Assembly: GCA_017883235.1 (NCBI GenBank)
Contig: JADGNY010000061.1
Location: 1 to 39,471 of the forward strand
DNA from: Thermoanaerobaculia bacterium
GTDB lineage: Bacteria > Acidobacteriota > Thermoanaerobaculia > Gp7-AA8
DNA length: 39,471 nucleotides
Direction of reading: 5' to 3'
Shown here: positions 9,801-17,106 of the stretch, one piece after another
Position numbering within the stretch: position 1 is the stretch's first letter
How the letters are laid out: every line of letters starts with the position of its first letter
Translations under genes and position numbers: made by a program
The notes under the pieces: generated by a model
Databases searched by the model: none
Told to the model about the DNA's origin: nothing
Seen by the model: the letters and a program-made list of their open reading frames with translations, nothing else

Positions 9801-9905
9801 AACTTCGGGATTGACATGCCGATGGGAAAGAAGAGCAAGATGAAAATGCCGAAGGGGAAAACCAGGGCACGGAAGGGCAAGGCGAAAACGCCGAAGGGCA
9901 GGTAG
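6873..9905 (+). CDS. tyrosinase fused to a von Willebrand factor A domain
   Basis: ATG at 6873 has GGAGG upstream and gives 1010 aa; the frame is open further upstream, into the multicopper oxidase gene. Residues 1-300 are a type-3 copper tyrosinase: CuA H46, H58 and H67 (LPWHREFLRHFE), CuB H210, H214 and H236 (NHNRVHVW and NDPVFWLNHCNIDRLW). This domain should hydroxylate phenols and oxidise catechols to o-quinones. Residues ~310-425 look like a beta domain. Residues ~428-620 are a vWA domain with intact MIDAS (D437-R-S-G-S, T522, D552), a metal-dependent protein-binding fold. Residues ~640-860 are beta-rich. The end carries a Cys-containing segment (C874, C879, C905, C910) and a Lys-rich tail (962-1010, about 14 Lys). 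No signal peptide is visible. The tyrosinase-vWA fusion is not one I know as characterised. Confidence 0.92.
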   Translation: MGCRKNQATLTTAERQAFVNAVIRLKNEVPSQMGLTNRYDDYVQVHLNAMTAANGWAHQLPAFLPWHREFLRHFELDLQAIDPTVTIPYWDWTADQNPAAPGTPFTADFIGGDGDGADSRVTTGVFASANGKWQLNVLTGGSHDNKPYLRREFGLSAPNLPSPAQRNVALNKTVYDVAPFNSGSNDGFRNFIEGWHSTGGGANDAPPQNHNRVHVWVGGNMLPATSPNDPVFWLNHCNIDRLWAVWQAMHPAAAPYGPVSGAPTGHNLNDTMIFFQGGPAPWPDTSTPAGVVDNHALGYWYDTDPPRVVLLTPSVSFVDVQQGIGGTGITTYRAIKFECESCGDVTLDITAGPTAGFAAPTLTENVHPNHDPTSGLSPSEGALWISYTSTTAGSSITGSVTVRATDVNTGTVFGPWVVNLSANTVARDVSAVALVLDRSGSMTTDAGNGHQRVELMRTAVSTFIDLMQDGDGLSIVRFDNLVDTLMTVTNVGAIPGGAGRLQAQDIVTTHDPLKTLDPRGSTSIGGGIIAGKAALDAASGTFTKRAMIVLTDGLENTPPMIIPDAAASLNDHTFAIGFGQAAAISTAALSSITQNHGGYLIVTGPVTQEENFALTEYFLKIQAGISNSSAVLDPRGELVFGATHRIPFQLTRADFGADVVLLSPAPQLIDIRLEAPDGSIIDPAVAGAEAAIAFVSTPRVSYYRASLPMLAKDPKGSHAGQWHVLLSLSDKARGAERQLAARLSRAALPYSLLVHAYSNLTFRPSLVQSGFEPGVAVDLRVAINQYDVPLPTPATAWADILRPDGTSSLLMLDRIAAGRYSASFVASDSGIYTATIRARGVTLEGQKFHREQRFTAAVFAGGNQIAQPPDDRACKLLHCLEGSIGPELRNELGKRGFDMKHLEKCLDEQCRGSHASLGGEKPFDPQAPDLKASVGGVQQARFELIAGEQKAAKPLPFAALVKGKRVHKPKAEPMIMNFGIDMPMGKKSKMKMPKGKTRARKGKAKTPKGR

Positions 9906-9942
9906 CCGTCGCCGCCGGAGCACACCGAATGCGCTGAGGAGA

Positions 9943-11487
9943 ATGAACGTGGCCAAGATCGCAACCATCAAGATTCATCCTTCCATCGGGATCGCCAGAA
10001 TCGGAAACAGCCCGGCCGGGTTTTTCATCGGCCCGGAAATACCGGGAGACCATACGCCGCCCGACGGCGGCTACAGGGACGCCCAGGGACGGATCAAACG
10101 TCAGGCAGCCCGCTTTCGGCTGTTTGCCTACGATGCAAAGGGGACGCTCATTCAGGAGATCACATCCAAAGAGGCCGACATCACATGGACGGTCGATCTC
10201 GCCAACACGAAGGCGGCATGGCTCAAGTTTCAAGGCCGCAAATCGGTCACCAGGAAGGATCTGCGCAATGCATCCGTAACGGACCGCGGCACCTTGATGA
10301 TTACGCCCGGACCGCGCTCGGTAACCGGCCCGAATCAGTCCGCCATTTTCGATACCGGCAAGTTTCTCGGCGCCGCCGTTCCCCTGGGTGACATCAACAC
10401 CGACCGGCAAGGCCGGCTGCTCGTTCTTGGCGGCTTCGGACGGTCCGGCTCACCGGAAGGTCTGGAGATCGATGAGAATGAGTTCGCCAATAATGACGGC
10501 TGGCACGATGACGTCTCCGACGGTCCGGTAACCGCCACGGTCACACTCAAGAGAGATGGGTCGACGGTCGAAGCCGTTGGCGCATGGGTGATCTGCGCGG
10601 TGCCGAAATACGCACCTCCCATGTACAACGTCATCACGCTCTATGACGTTCTCATGCAGGTTGCAGTGGACAAGCTGGGCCTGAAACCACCCGCCAAGCC
10701 CTCGTTTACGAAGGATATCTATCCGCTTTTCAAACGGGCCATGCTGATGCGGTGGGTCAGCGCCATGGTGGCGCACCCCTCATCTCATGCGGACCAGCAG
10801 CCGATGCACATGGCCCATCATGGCAGCGTCAAAGGGCCGGCGCACGCGACGCTTCCAGGCGTGATCCCGCCGCCGGGATCCCCGTCCGCGCGCGCGGCGA
10901 TCTTCGCGAAAATGCGCGACCCGGCCATCCCCCGTCAGAAGCTGAGTGGCGAGGCGGACATGCCGATGATCCACTCGGATTACTATCCGAGTGAGTCCAA
11001 TCAGCCATTGACCGATCTCCAGTACGAGAACTTGAAAAAGTGGAAGAACGGCAACTTCATCAACGACTGGTCCGGCCCTCCCACCGTATCCCGAAAGATC
11101 ACACCCGAGGGCCTGGACAGGGCCGGACTCGAAACATGCGTCGGCGGGGCGTTTTATCCAGGCATTGAAGCCAGTTGGATGATGCGTGACACCTTTACAT
11201 ACTCCGAGCCGTTCCGTCTGAGCCACGAGAACCTTGCACCCGGCGACGTCACGAAACAGATGGCAGTACCGTGGCAGGCGGATTTCTCTGATTGCAAGCA
11301 GGAGGGCGAATTAGCCTGGTGGCCCGCGCAGCGTCCGGACGATGTGATCCCCGACGATCATGTCAAACAGGTTCCGTGGACGCGCGGCCTGGTCTCGAGC
11401 ATGGCCGAAATGGTCCAGAACTGGCACCGTCTCGGATTTGTCGTCAAGAAGGGCTCCCGATACGTTGAAACGGAGCGCGAAGGCTAA
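9943..11487 (+). CDS. LodA-like quinoprotein amino-acid oxidase
   Basis: The protein has 514 residues and belongs to the LodA/GoxA family. Those enzymes oxidise the epsilon-amine of lysine (LodA) or glycine (GoxA), releasing ammonia and H2O2, with a cysteine tryptophylquinone (CTQ) cofactor made from their own Cys and Trp. The family N terminus IHPSIGIARIGNS is at 11-23. The cofactor Cys motif ETCVGGAFYPGIE places the candidate at C399, and AWWPAQRPDD places the candidate Trp at W459 or W460. LodA of Marinomonas is 726 aa, so this is a compact member. There is no Sec signal, as in LodA. ATG 9943 follows GAGGA very closely; GTG at 9949 has better spacing. It lies 37 bases after the tyrosinase and is followed by its maturation partner LodB. 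Lysine versus another amine substrate cannot be decided from sequence. Confidence 0.9.
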   Translation: MNVAKIATIKIHPSIGIARIGNSPAGFFIGPEIPGDHTPPDGGYRDAQGRIKRQAARFRLFAYDAKGTLIQEITSKEADITWTVDLANTKAAWLKFQGRKSVTRKDLRNASVTDRGTLMITPGPRSVTGPNQSAIFDTGKFLGAAVPLGDINTDRQGRLLVLGGFGRSGSPEGLEIDENEFANNDGWHDDVSDGPVTATVTLKRDGSTVEAVGAWVICAVPKYAPPMYNVITLYDVLMQVAVDKLGLKPPAKPSFTKDIYPLFKRAMLMRWVSAMVAHPSSHADQQPMHMAHHGSVKGPAHATLPGVIPPPGSPSARAAIFAKMRDPAIPRQKLSGEADMPMIHSDYYPSESNQPLTDLQYENLKKWKNGNFINDWSGPPTVSRKITPEGLDRAGLETCVGGAFYPGIEASWMMRDTFTYSEPFRLSHENLAPGDVTKQMAVPWQADFSDCKQEGELAWWPAQRPDDVIPDDHVKQVPWTRGLVSSMAEMVQNWHRLGFVVKKGSRYVETEREG

Positions 11488-11517
11488 GAGTCTGCGCGGC
11501 AGAACGATGGAGCGAAG

Positions 11518-11566
11518 ATGGTGGACGAGCCTTGGGCAATCAGCGCAGCCGGCCGTGCCGGCCTAG
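11518..11566. repeat. dispersed 48-bp repeat at the lodB start, copy 1
   Basis: This stretch matches the reverse complement of 22301-22348 at roughly 40 of 48 positions, including the shared blocks CGAGCCTTGGGCAA and GCCGGCCGTGCCGGC. The lodB start region lies inside it. The repeat is therefore a mobile or amplified intergenic element that abuts or supplies the lodB translation start. Confidence 0.75.
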
Positions 11567-12683
11567 CATCGACGTGGCCGTGCTCGGCGGAGGGCCCGCC
11601 GGCGCGGCCACGGCAATCGCTCTTTGCCAGCGCGGACATTCGGCCGTCGTCATCGAGAGCTCCGGGTATGGCAATGTGCGCGTCGGCGATACATTCCCCC
11701 CTCGCATTCGCATCCCTCTGGTCAAGCTCGGCGTGTGGGAGCAGTTCGCGGCGGACAGACACGTACCAGCCCCCGGCATCCGCTCCGCGTGGGGACAAGA
11801 CGATCTTTACGACAACGACTTCATCTACAGCCCCTATGGCGTGGGATGGCACATTGACCGCGGCCGCTTCGATTCCATGCTGGCCCGCTGTGCGGAGGAA
11901 GCAGGAGCGATTGTCTATCGCCAGGCGGTGCTGTTGTCATGTCTCGAAGATGAGAACGGCAATTGGCATATCGAGATCGCGGAGAACGATCGCCGGCACC
12001 ACCTCCGCGCTGGTCTGGTCGTCGATGCCACCGGCCGTTCATCCTCATTTGCGCAAAAACAGGGCATTCCGCGGATTCCATACGATCGCCTCATTGGGGT
12101 AATCGGTTTCGCCACATCGCGGACGCCGGAGAAGGAGCCCTCATCATTCACTCTCATCGAAGCCGTCGAGTCCGGATGGTGGTACTCGACCGTGCTCCCC
12201 GGTTCCCGCGCCGTGGCCGCGTACATGACCGACTCGGATCTGTACGGCAAGGCACAACGGCTGGAAAGCGACTACTGGATAAGCCAATTGCGTCGGACAC
12301 TCCACATTCAGCCGAGCGTGAGTGCCTGCACCCTGGATGAGTCCAACCATGTCGTGGCCGCAAACACCTCCCGGCTCGAACGGCTGACCGGGAAGAATTG
12401 GCTGGCCGTGGGAGACGCTGCCATGGCATTCGATCCTCTCTCAGGCCAAGGTGTACACAAAGCTCTGCAGTCGGCACTGAAGGCCGCAGACGCGATCGAT
12501 CAGCGGCTATCCGGATCCATCGAAGCGCTGCCGGATTACGAAGCCGCGATGACGCGCGATTTCGACGAGTACCGGCGCACGCGGAACAGCATCTACGGCA
12601 AAGAGCGGCGATGGCCGGAGGCGCCGTTCTGGCAGCGGCGGCATCCCCACGAAGTCGCTACTGCTTTTCCAGCAGATCCTTGA
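11532..12683 (+). CDS. LodB-like flavoprotein, LodA maturation factor
   Basis: The protein has 383 residues and is related to FAD-dependent halogenases and monooxygenases. The N-terminal dinucleotide fold IDVAVLGGGPAGAATAIAL is at ~12-30, GWHIDRGRFDSML is the substrate/FAD segment, and the second FAD motif GDAAMAFDPLSGQGVHKAL is near 295-313. LodB proteins are needed to form the CTQ cofactor in the partner LodA, and the adjacent LodA-like gene supports that role. The start is uncertain: TTG at 11532 lies in a dispersed repeat without a clear Shine-Dalgarno, and GTG at 11573 is possible but would trim the N terminus very short. The gene ends with a 26-base tail-to-tail overlap with pilT. Confidence 0.88.
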   Translation: MGNQRSRPCRPSIDVAVLGGGPAGAATAIALCQRGHSAVVIESSGYGNVRVGDTFPPRIRIPLVKLGVWEQFAADRHVPAPGIRSAWGQDDLYDNDFIYSPYGVGWHIDRGRFDSMLARCAEEAGAIVYRQAVLLSCLEDENGNWHIEIAENDRRHHLRAGLVVDATGRSSSFAQKQGIPRIPYDRLIGVIGFATSRTPEKEPSSFTLIEAVESGWWYSTVLPGSRAVAAYMTDSDLYGKAQRLESDYWISQLRRTLHIQPSVSACTLDESNHVVAANTSRLERLTGKNWLAVGDAAMAFDPLSGQGVHKALQSALKAADAIDQRLSGSIEALPDYEAAMTRDFDEYRRTRNSIYGKERRWPEAPFWQRRHPHEVATAFPADP

Positions 12684-13722
12684 ACTGCTCTTTATCGATG
12701 GCCTTGTCGTACGCGGCGCGGGCGGTAACGGTGCCGGCCTCGTAGAGGCGGCGGATGGAGCTGTCCATGTCGATCATCCCCTGATTGACGCCGGTCTGGA
12801 TGGCGCTGGTCACCTGCGAGGTCTTTCCCTCCCGGATCATGTTGCCGATGGCGGGAGAGGCGAAGAGGATCTCCAGGGCGGCCACGCGGCCGCCGCCGAC
12901 CTTGGGCATGAGCTGCTGGGCCACCACGCCGCGGATCGTTTCGCCGAGGACGTTGCGGATGCCTTCCTGCTCCGGGGCAGGGAAGACGCTGATGATGCGG
13001 TCCATGGTCTTGGCGGCGTTGTTCGTGTGCAGCGTGCCGAAGACCAGCGTGCCGCGCTCGGCGGCGGAAAGGGCCATGGCGATGGTCTCCAGATCGCGCA
13101 TCTCGCCGACCAGGATCACGTCCGGGTCTTCGCGGCCCGCGGCCTTGAGCGCTTCGGCGAACGACTTCGCGTGCGAGCCGATCTCGCGCTGGTGCAGCAG
13201 GCACTTCTTGTTCGGATGGACGAACTCGATCGGATCTTCGATAGTGATGATGTGCAGGCTGCGGGTCTCGTTGATCAGATCGATGATGGCGGCCAGCGTG
13301 GTCGACTTCCCCGATCCGGTCGGGCCGGTGACGAGCACGAGACCGCTGCGGATCGAGGCGATGCGGCGCACCTGATCGGGCAGCCCGAGCTGCTCGAGCG
13401 TCATGATCTTGGTCGGAATGACCCGGAAAACCGCGCCGCCGCCGCGTTGCTGGCGGAAGAGATTGACGCGATAGCGGGCCACTCCGGGAATCTCGTAGGA
13501 GAAGTCGATGTCGCCGGACTTGAGATAGTCGGTCCACAGCCGTTCCGGCGTGACCGGCTTGAGCATCTCCGTGAAGTCGATCTCGGAGATCGTGCGGTAG
13601 CGGATCGATTCCATCATCCCCGAGGCACGCAGCATCGGAGGGCGGCCGACGGTGAGGTGAAAGTCCGACGCGCCGCGGTCGTTCATCAACTTGAGGAAAC
13701 GATCGATCTTGTTCGCGGCCAT
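12658..13722 (-). CDS. pilT: PilT-type type IV pilus retraction ATPase
   Basis: The protein has 354 aa, the usual PilT length. The N-terminal PAS-like part (RGASDFHLTVGRPP) is followed by a RecA-like core: Walker A GPTGSGKST at 133-141, the Asp box IEDPIEFVHP at ~161, Walker B ILVGEMRD ending near 210, and an intact His box GTLHTNNA at 229-236. The C-terminal segment AIGNMIREGKTSQ is close to the PilT AIRNLIRE motif. It drives pilus depolymerisation at the inner membrane for twitching motility and adhesion. The start codon overlaps the stop of the upstream HEAT-PilT gene (TAATG), so the two are translationally coupled. Confidence 0.95.
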   Translation of the reverse strand: MAANKIDRFLKLMNDRGASDFHLTVGRPPMLRASGMMESIRYRTISEIDFTEMLKPVTPERLWTDYLKSGDIDFSYEIPGVARYRVNLFRQQRGGGAVFRVIPTKIMTLEQLGLPDQVRRIASIRSGLVLVTGPTGSGKSTTLAAIIDLINETRSLHIITIEDPIEFVHPNKKCLLHQREIGSHAKSFAEALKAAGREDPDVILVGEMRDLETIAMALSAAERGTLVFGTLHTNNAAKTMDRIISVFPAPEQEGIRNVLGETIRGVVAQQLMPKVGGGRVAALEILFASPAIGNMIREGKTSQVTSAIQTGVNQGMIDMDSSIRRLYEAGTVTARAAYDKAIDKEQFKDLLEKQ

Positions 13723-16226
13723 TACATCTTTCCTCGGGCGATGAATTCGGCGCTAACCATCGGTTCGAAGTCTTCTTTCTTCAGCGCGGCCAGATACGCC
13801 GTCTCCGGGCTGATCTGATCGCGGCGGAGGAGATCCTTCAGCGCCTCGTCGAACGTCTGCATCCCCAGCGAACGGCCGATCTGCATCGCCGAATAGATCT
13901 GGTAGGTCTTCTCGTCGCGGATCATCGTGCCGATGTTGCTGGTCCCCTTCAGCACCTCGAACGCCGCCACCTGGCGGCGCCCTTCTTTGGCGGGCAGGAG
14001 CCGTTGGGCGATGCAGTACTTGAGTGACTCGGAGAGCGACGCGCGCACCTGCGGCTGCTCGTCTACGGGGAAACTGGAGAGAATGCGATCGATGGCCTTC
14101 GGCGCGCTCGTCGAGTTCAACGTACCGAGGACGATGTGGCCGGTCTCGGCGGCGGTAAGGGCGAGCGAAATCGACTCGTTGTCGCGCAGCTCGCCGATCA
14201 CGATCACGTCAGGATCCTCGCGCAGCGCGGCGCGCAACGCGCGGGCGAACGATTCGGTGTGCGATCCCACCTCGCGCTGGTTGACCAGACAGTTCTTGAA
14301 CGGATGGACGAACTCGACCGGATCCTCCATCGTCAGGATGTGATCGCTGCGCGTCTCGTTGAAGAGATTCACCAGCGCGGCCAGGGTCGTCGACTTGCCC
14401 GATCCGGACGGACCGCAGATCAGCACCAGCCCCTGGTGATAGTCGGAAATCTCGGCCAGATGCGCGGGCAGTCCGAGCTCGACGATCGTGGGAGGTTTCT
14501 CGGGAATGACGCGGAACACACCGTTGTAGCCGCGGTGATCGTAGAAGACGTTCGCCCGATAACGGCCGCCCTGCGGGATGACGTAACAGAAATCGATCTG
14601 GTGCGTCTTCTCCAGCGTGTTCCACTGCGGCTCGGTGAGCACTTCCTTGAGCATGGCCTCGGTCTGCGCGGCCGTGAAGGGATCGCCCTGTGCACGCAGC
14701 AGGTCGGCGGCAAGGCGGACGATCGGCGGCTGGCTGACGGAGAGATGAAAATCCGAGGCGCCTTGATTGCGCGTGGCGATCAACAGCGTGTTGAGGCGCG
14801 CCTCGCCCTGTGTGCCCGAGACGGCCATGGCCGTCTTGCGAATGGCGTCCACCTGCGACTGCGAATTGCGATCGGCCCGGGCCAGCTCGTCGAGAATCTC
14901 GATGGCGTGCGTGCGCACGCCGCGATCCTGATCGCTTTGGGCCACGCTGGTGAGGGCGTTGAGAACCTGTGGATGTTTGAACTGCTTCAGCGCCAGCATC
15001 ACCTCGATGCGCACGTCGGGGGCGGGATCGGCAAGCATTCGCCCGAGGGCTGGGAGTGCGCGCGGATCGCCGATGCGGCCGAGTGCTTCGATCGCCGCTC
15101 GCTTGATCTCGGCATCGGCCAACGTGGCCACCAGCGGCTCGACGGCGCGCGGATCTTTCATGCGCCCCAGGGTGTCCGCGGCGGAGATACGGATCCACCA
15201 GTCGGCGTCGCGCAGCAACTGAATCGTGGCCGGCACGATCCGGACGTCGTCGAAGCCGGCGGCCACGGCGATGGCGCCGGAGCGGACATCGGGATCGGGA
15301 TCCTGCAGAAGCTCGATGACCGGATCGACGAGCGCGTTACCGAATTCGCGCAGCGACTCCAGGGCGCGGTCGCGCGCGAAGCCGGCCAGCGTCGCCGAGA
15401 AGCGGATGTAGCGCTTGATCACACCGGGCGGATCGCCGATGCCGAGAAGAATTTTGAGAACCGACGTGCGCGTCGCCGCACTGCCTGAAGCCAGCGCCGG
15501 AAGCAGCCGCTCCGCGAATGCCACCCCCTGCCCCGCGGCCGTCCGCGTCATGGCCTCGACGATGATCTGCTGCAGGGCATAGCCTGCCTGCGGCAGCGCC
15601 TCGATGAGCAGGTCGAGCGAATGCTGCGGTGCGCGGGCGGCCAGGACCTCGATCACCTTGTCACGAATGGCCGCGTCAGGGTCAGCGGCCATACGGCGCC
15701 AGCGTTTTACGCGGCTCTCGTCGGGCTCGATCGCCGCCAGCTTGTTGAGGAACGGCATCCGCTCTTCGGTGCTGCCTGCCGACGCGAGCTGCCACAGGAT
15801 CGGCTCAATCTGCCTGCTGAGAGGGGCCTCGGCCAACAGGCGCCGCGTCGCTTCCTGCAGCTCGCGCGTCTCTTTCGTCTCCTTCGCGGGCGGCGCGAGC
15901 AACTGCACGAAGCGCGAATCCATCCCCGGCAGCATCAGCGTGAAGAGGCCGGCCGCGGCGGCGCGGAGGGCCTGTTCCGGCTTGCCCTTCGACTCGCCGA
16001 GGAAGACGTCGAGCGTCTCCCCGTCACGGATGCGGGTCAGCACGCGCGCGGCGGTGTCGCGCAGCGCCCGATCCGGACGGAACAGCATCCAGACGACGTC
16101 GCGTGCGCGAACGCCCTCCGCCGATTCGACCCGGCCGAGAAGCTCGTCGCGCTCTTCCTGCGTGGCGTACGACTTCGCCGCCAGCCGCTTCACCGCGTCG
16201 CTGACGTCAGAAGAGAAAAGGGCCAT
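13722..16226 (-). CDS. HEAT-repeat protein fused to a PilT-like ATPase
   Basis: The protein has 834 aa. Residues 1 to ~465 are helical HEAT/PBS-lyase-like repeats, for example DPVIELLQDPDPDVRSGAI and DPRALPALGRMLADPAPDVR. Residues ~477-834 are a full PilT/PilU-type ATPase with RNQGASDFHLSVSQPP, Walker A GPSGSGKST at 605-613, Asp box MEDPVEFVHP, and Walker B VIVIGELRD around 675-682. The His box that reads GTLHTN in the neighbour is GTLNSTSA here, so the conserved His is lost, and AIGNMIRE is replaced by NIGTMIRD. It may be a PilU-like accessory motor that works with PilT, with the HEAT region as docking arm; this is inferred from coupling and sequence. It is the first gene of the two-gene minus-strand operon. 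Confidence 0.93.
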   Translation of the reverse strand: MALFSSDVSDAVKRLAAKSYATQEERDELLGRVESAEGVRARDVVWMLFRPDRALRDTAARVLTRIRDGETLDVFLGESKGKPEQALRAAAAGLFTLMLPGMDSRFVQLLAPPAKETKETRELQEATRRLLAEAPLSRQIEPILWQLASAGSTEERMPFLNKLAAIEPDESRVKRWRRMAADPDAAIRDKVIEVLAARAPQHSLDLLIEALPQAGYALQQIIVEAMTRTAAGQGVAFAERLLPALASGSAATRTSVLKILLGIGDPPGVIKRYIRFSATLAGFARDRALESLREFGNALVDPVIELLQDPDPDVRSGAIAVAAGFDDVRIVPATIQLLRDADWWIRISAADTLGRMKDPRAVEPLVATLADAEIKRAAIEALGRIGDPRALPALGRMLADPAPDVRIEVMLALKQFKHPQVLNALTSVAQSDQDRGVRTHAIEILDELARADRNSQSQVDAIRKTAMAVSGTQGEARLNTLLIATRNQGASDFHLSVSQPPIVRLAADLLRAQGDPFTAAQTEAMLKEVLTEPQWNTLEKTHQIDFCYVIPQGGRYRANVFYDHRGYNGVFRVIPEKPPTIVELGLPAHLAEISDYHQGLVLICGPSGSGKSTTLAALVNLFNETRSDHILTMEDPVEFVHPFKNCLVNQREVGSHTESFARALRAALREDPDVIVIGELRDNESISLALTAAETGHIVLGTLNSTSAPKAIDRILSSFPVDEQPQVRASLSESLKYCIAQRLLPAKEGRRQVAAFEVLKGTSNIGTMIRDEKTYQIYSAMQIGRSLGMQTFDEALKDLLRRDQISPETAYLAALKKEDFEPMVSAEFIARGKM

Positions 16227-16247
16227 TGACGGCGAAAGTCTACCGTC

Positions 16248-16739
16248 TTATCGCAGCGCTGCAACGAATGTCGCGTCGTACGAGAAGGTCATCGTGTTCG
16301 TCTTCACGCGCAGAGACGACACGGTCCCCCCAAACGTCCCCGACTCACCCTTGTGCGGCTTGAACTCGTAGTCCGGCAGCCCTTCAAAGTAGCCGCCGTC
16401 GTAGTTCCCCTTGGGGTGTTGAACGGCTACATGGCCCACATGTCCCTGTTTGTCGATGGAGATGATGACGCCGTTCAGATCGCCGGGAAGGTTGTCATCC
16501 AGATCGGCCAGTTTCGCGTCCGCCGGCAGAGCTTTATCCGTGAGGATGACGCGCGTCATCTCCTTCCGGTCAGTCAGCAGGTTCTTCTGCCTCCCGATGG
16601 CGTATGCATAGTTGAGCGGGATCTTCGTGCCGTCGATAGTCAATGTTCCCTCGGCCCGGCCGAGATCGACTGCGACGGCAGGAAGAGCCACGAGAAGAAG
16701 TAGAAGAACGGCAACCAACGCCCCGGCGACCTGACGCAT
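16248..16739 (-). CDS. small secreted protein of unknown function
   Basis: ATG at 16739 is chosen because a purine-rich Shine-Dalgarno (AAGGGGGG) precedes it and the product starts with a good Sec signal (MRQVAGALVAVLLLLLVALPAVAVD). The 163-aa protein continues with RAEGTLTIDGTKIPLNYAYAIGRQ, then an Asp-rich middle, and ends in beta-strand-like sequence (GTFGGTVSSLRVKTNTMTFSYDATF). The pattern suggests an exported beta-sandwich similar to hypothetical proteins of Acidobacteriota. I do not recognise a named family. The frame is open further upstream, but that part has no signal and runs into repeats. Confidence 0.8.
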   Translation of the reverse strand: MRQVAGALVAVLLLLLVALPAVAVDLGRAEGTLTIDGTKIPLNYAYAIGRQKNLLTDRKEMTRVILTDKALPADAKLADLDDNLPGDLNGVIISIDKQGHVGHVAVQHPKGNYDGGYFEGLPDYEFKPHKGESGTFGGTVSSLRVKTNTMTFSYDATFVAALR

Positions 16740-16820
16740 GCAAAGCCCCCCTTTTGAAGAGGCTCCGAGTTTAACATCGTCGCGCGGGGCGTCTACAGCC
16801 TGCCGGCCGGCTTGGACAGG

Positions 16821-17001
16821 AGAGCGGGCGTCTCGCCTGCTCCCGCCGCGGCGTCCCGCCCGGCGGTGGGTCCCAGCGAACAGCACGGTTGAACCTGGAA
16901 ACGCGGATGGAGGGATTGCCGTCATGGCCAACATTTACGTTTGCGTTCGTCCCCACCGTCGGGCGAGACGCCCGCCGGGAGCAGGCGCGGACGCCCGCTC
17001 T
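16821..17001. repeat. imperfect inverted repeat, ~24-bp arms
   Basis: The arm at 16821-16844 (AGAGCGGGCGTCTCGCC...) matches the reverse complement of 16977-17001 with a small indel or mismatch. The ~130 bases between are GC-rich with internal repeats of GGCGAGACGCCCGCC type. It fills most of the 368-base gap between the small secreted protein and the protease. No gene is visible in that gap. Confidence 0.65.
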
Positions 17002-17106
17002 CCGCTCGGTCGCCGACAGGCGGGGTACAGGGTGCCGACGATTCCGGTGAGTGTGTGAGAAATGCGGATTAAAGGGATTAAAGGTTTGTTTCACGAGAAG
17101 AAAGCC

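Noticed and set aside
11518-12102. 194-aa frame starting MVDEPWAIS at the lodB start
   Set aside because: It diverges from the flavoprotein frame, which carries the GGGPAG and GDAAMAFDP motifs. Its start is in the dispersed repeat.
14136-15488. 450-aa plus-strand frame opposite the HEAT-PilT gene
   Set aside because: The minus strand encodes clear ATPase motifs and HEAT repeats. The plus product is a shadow.
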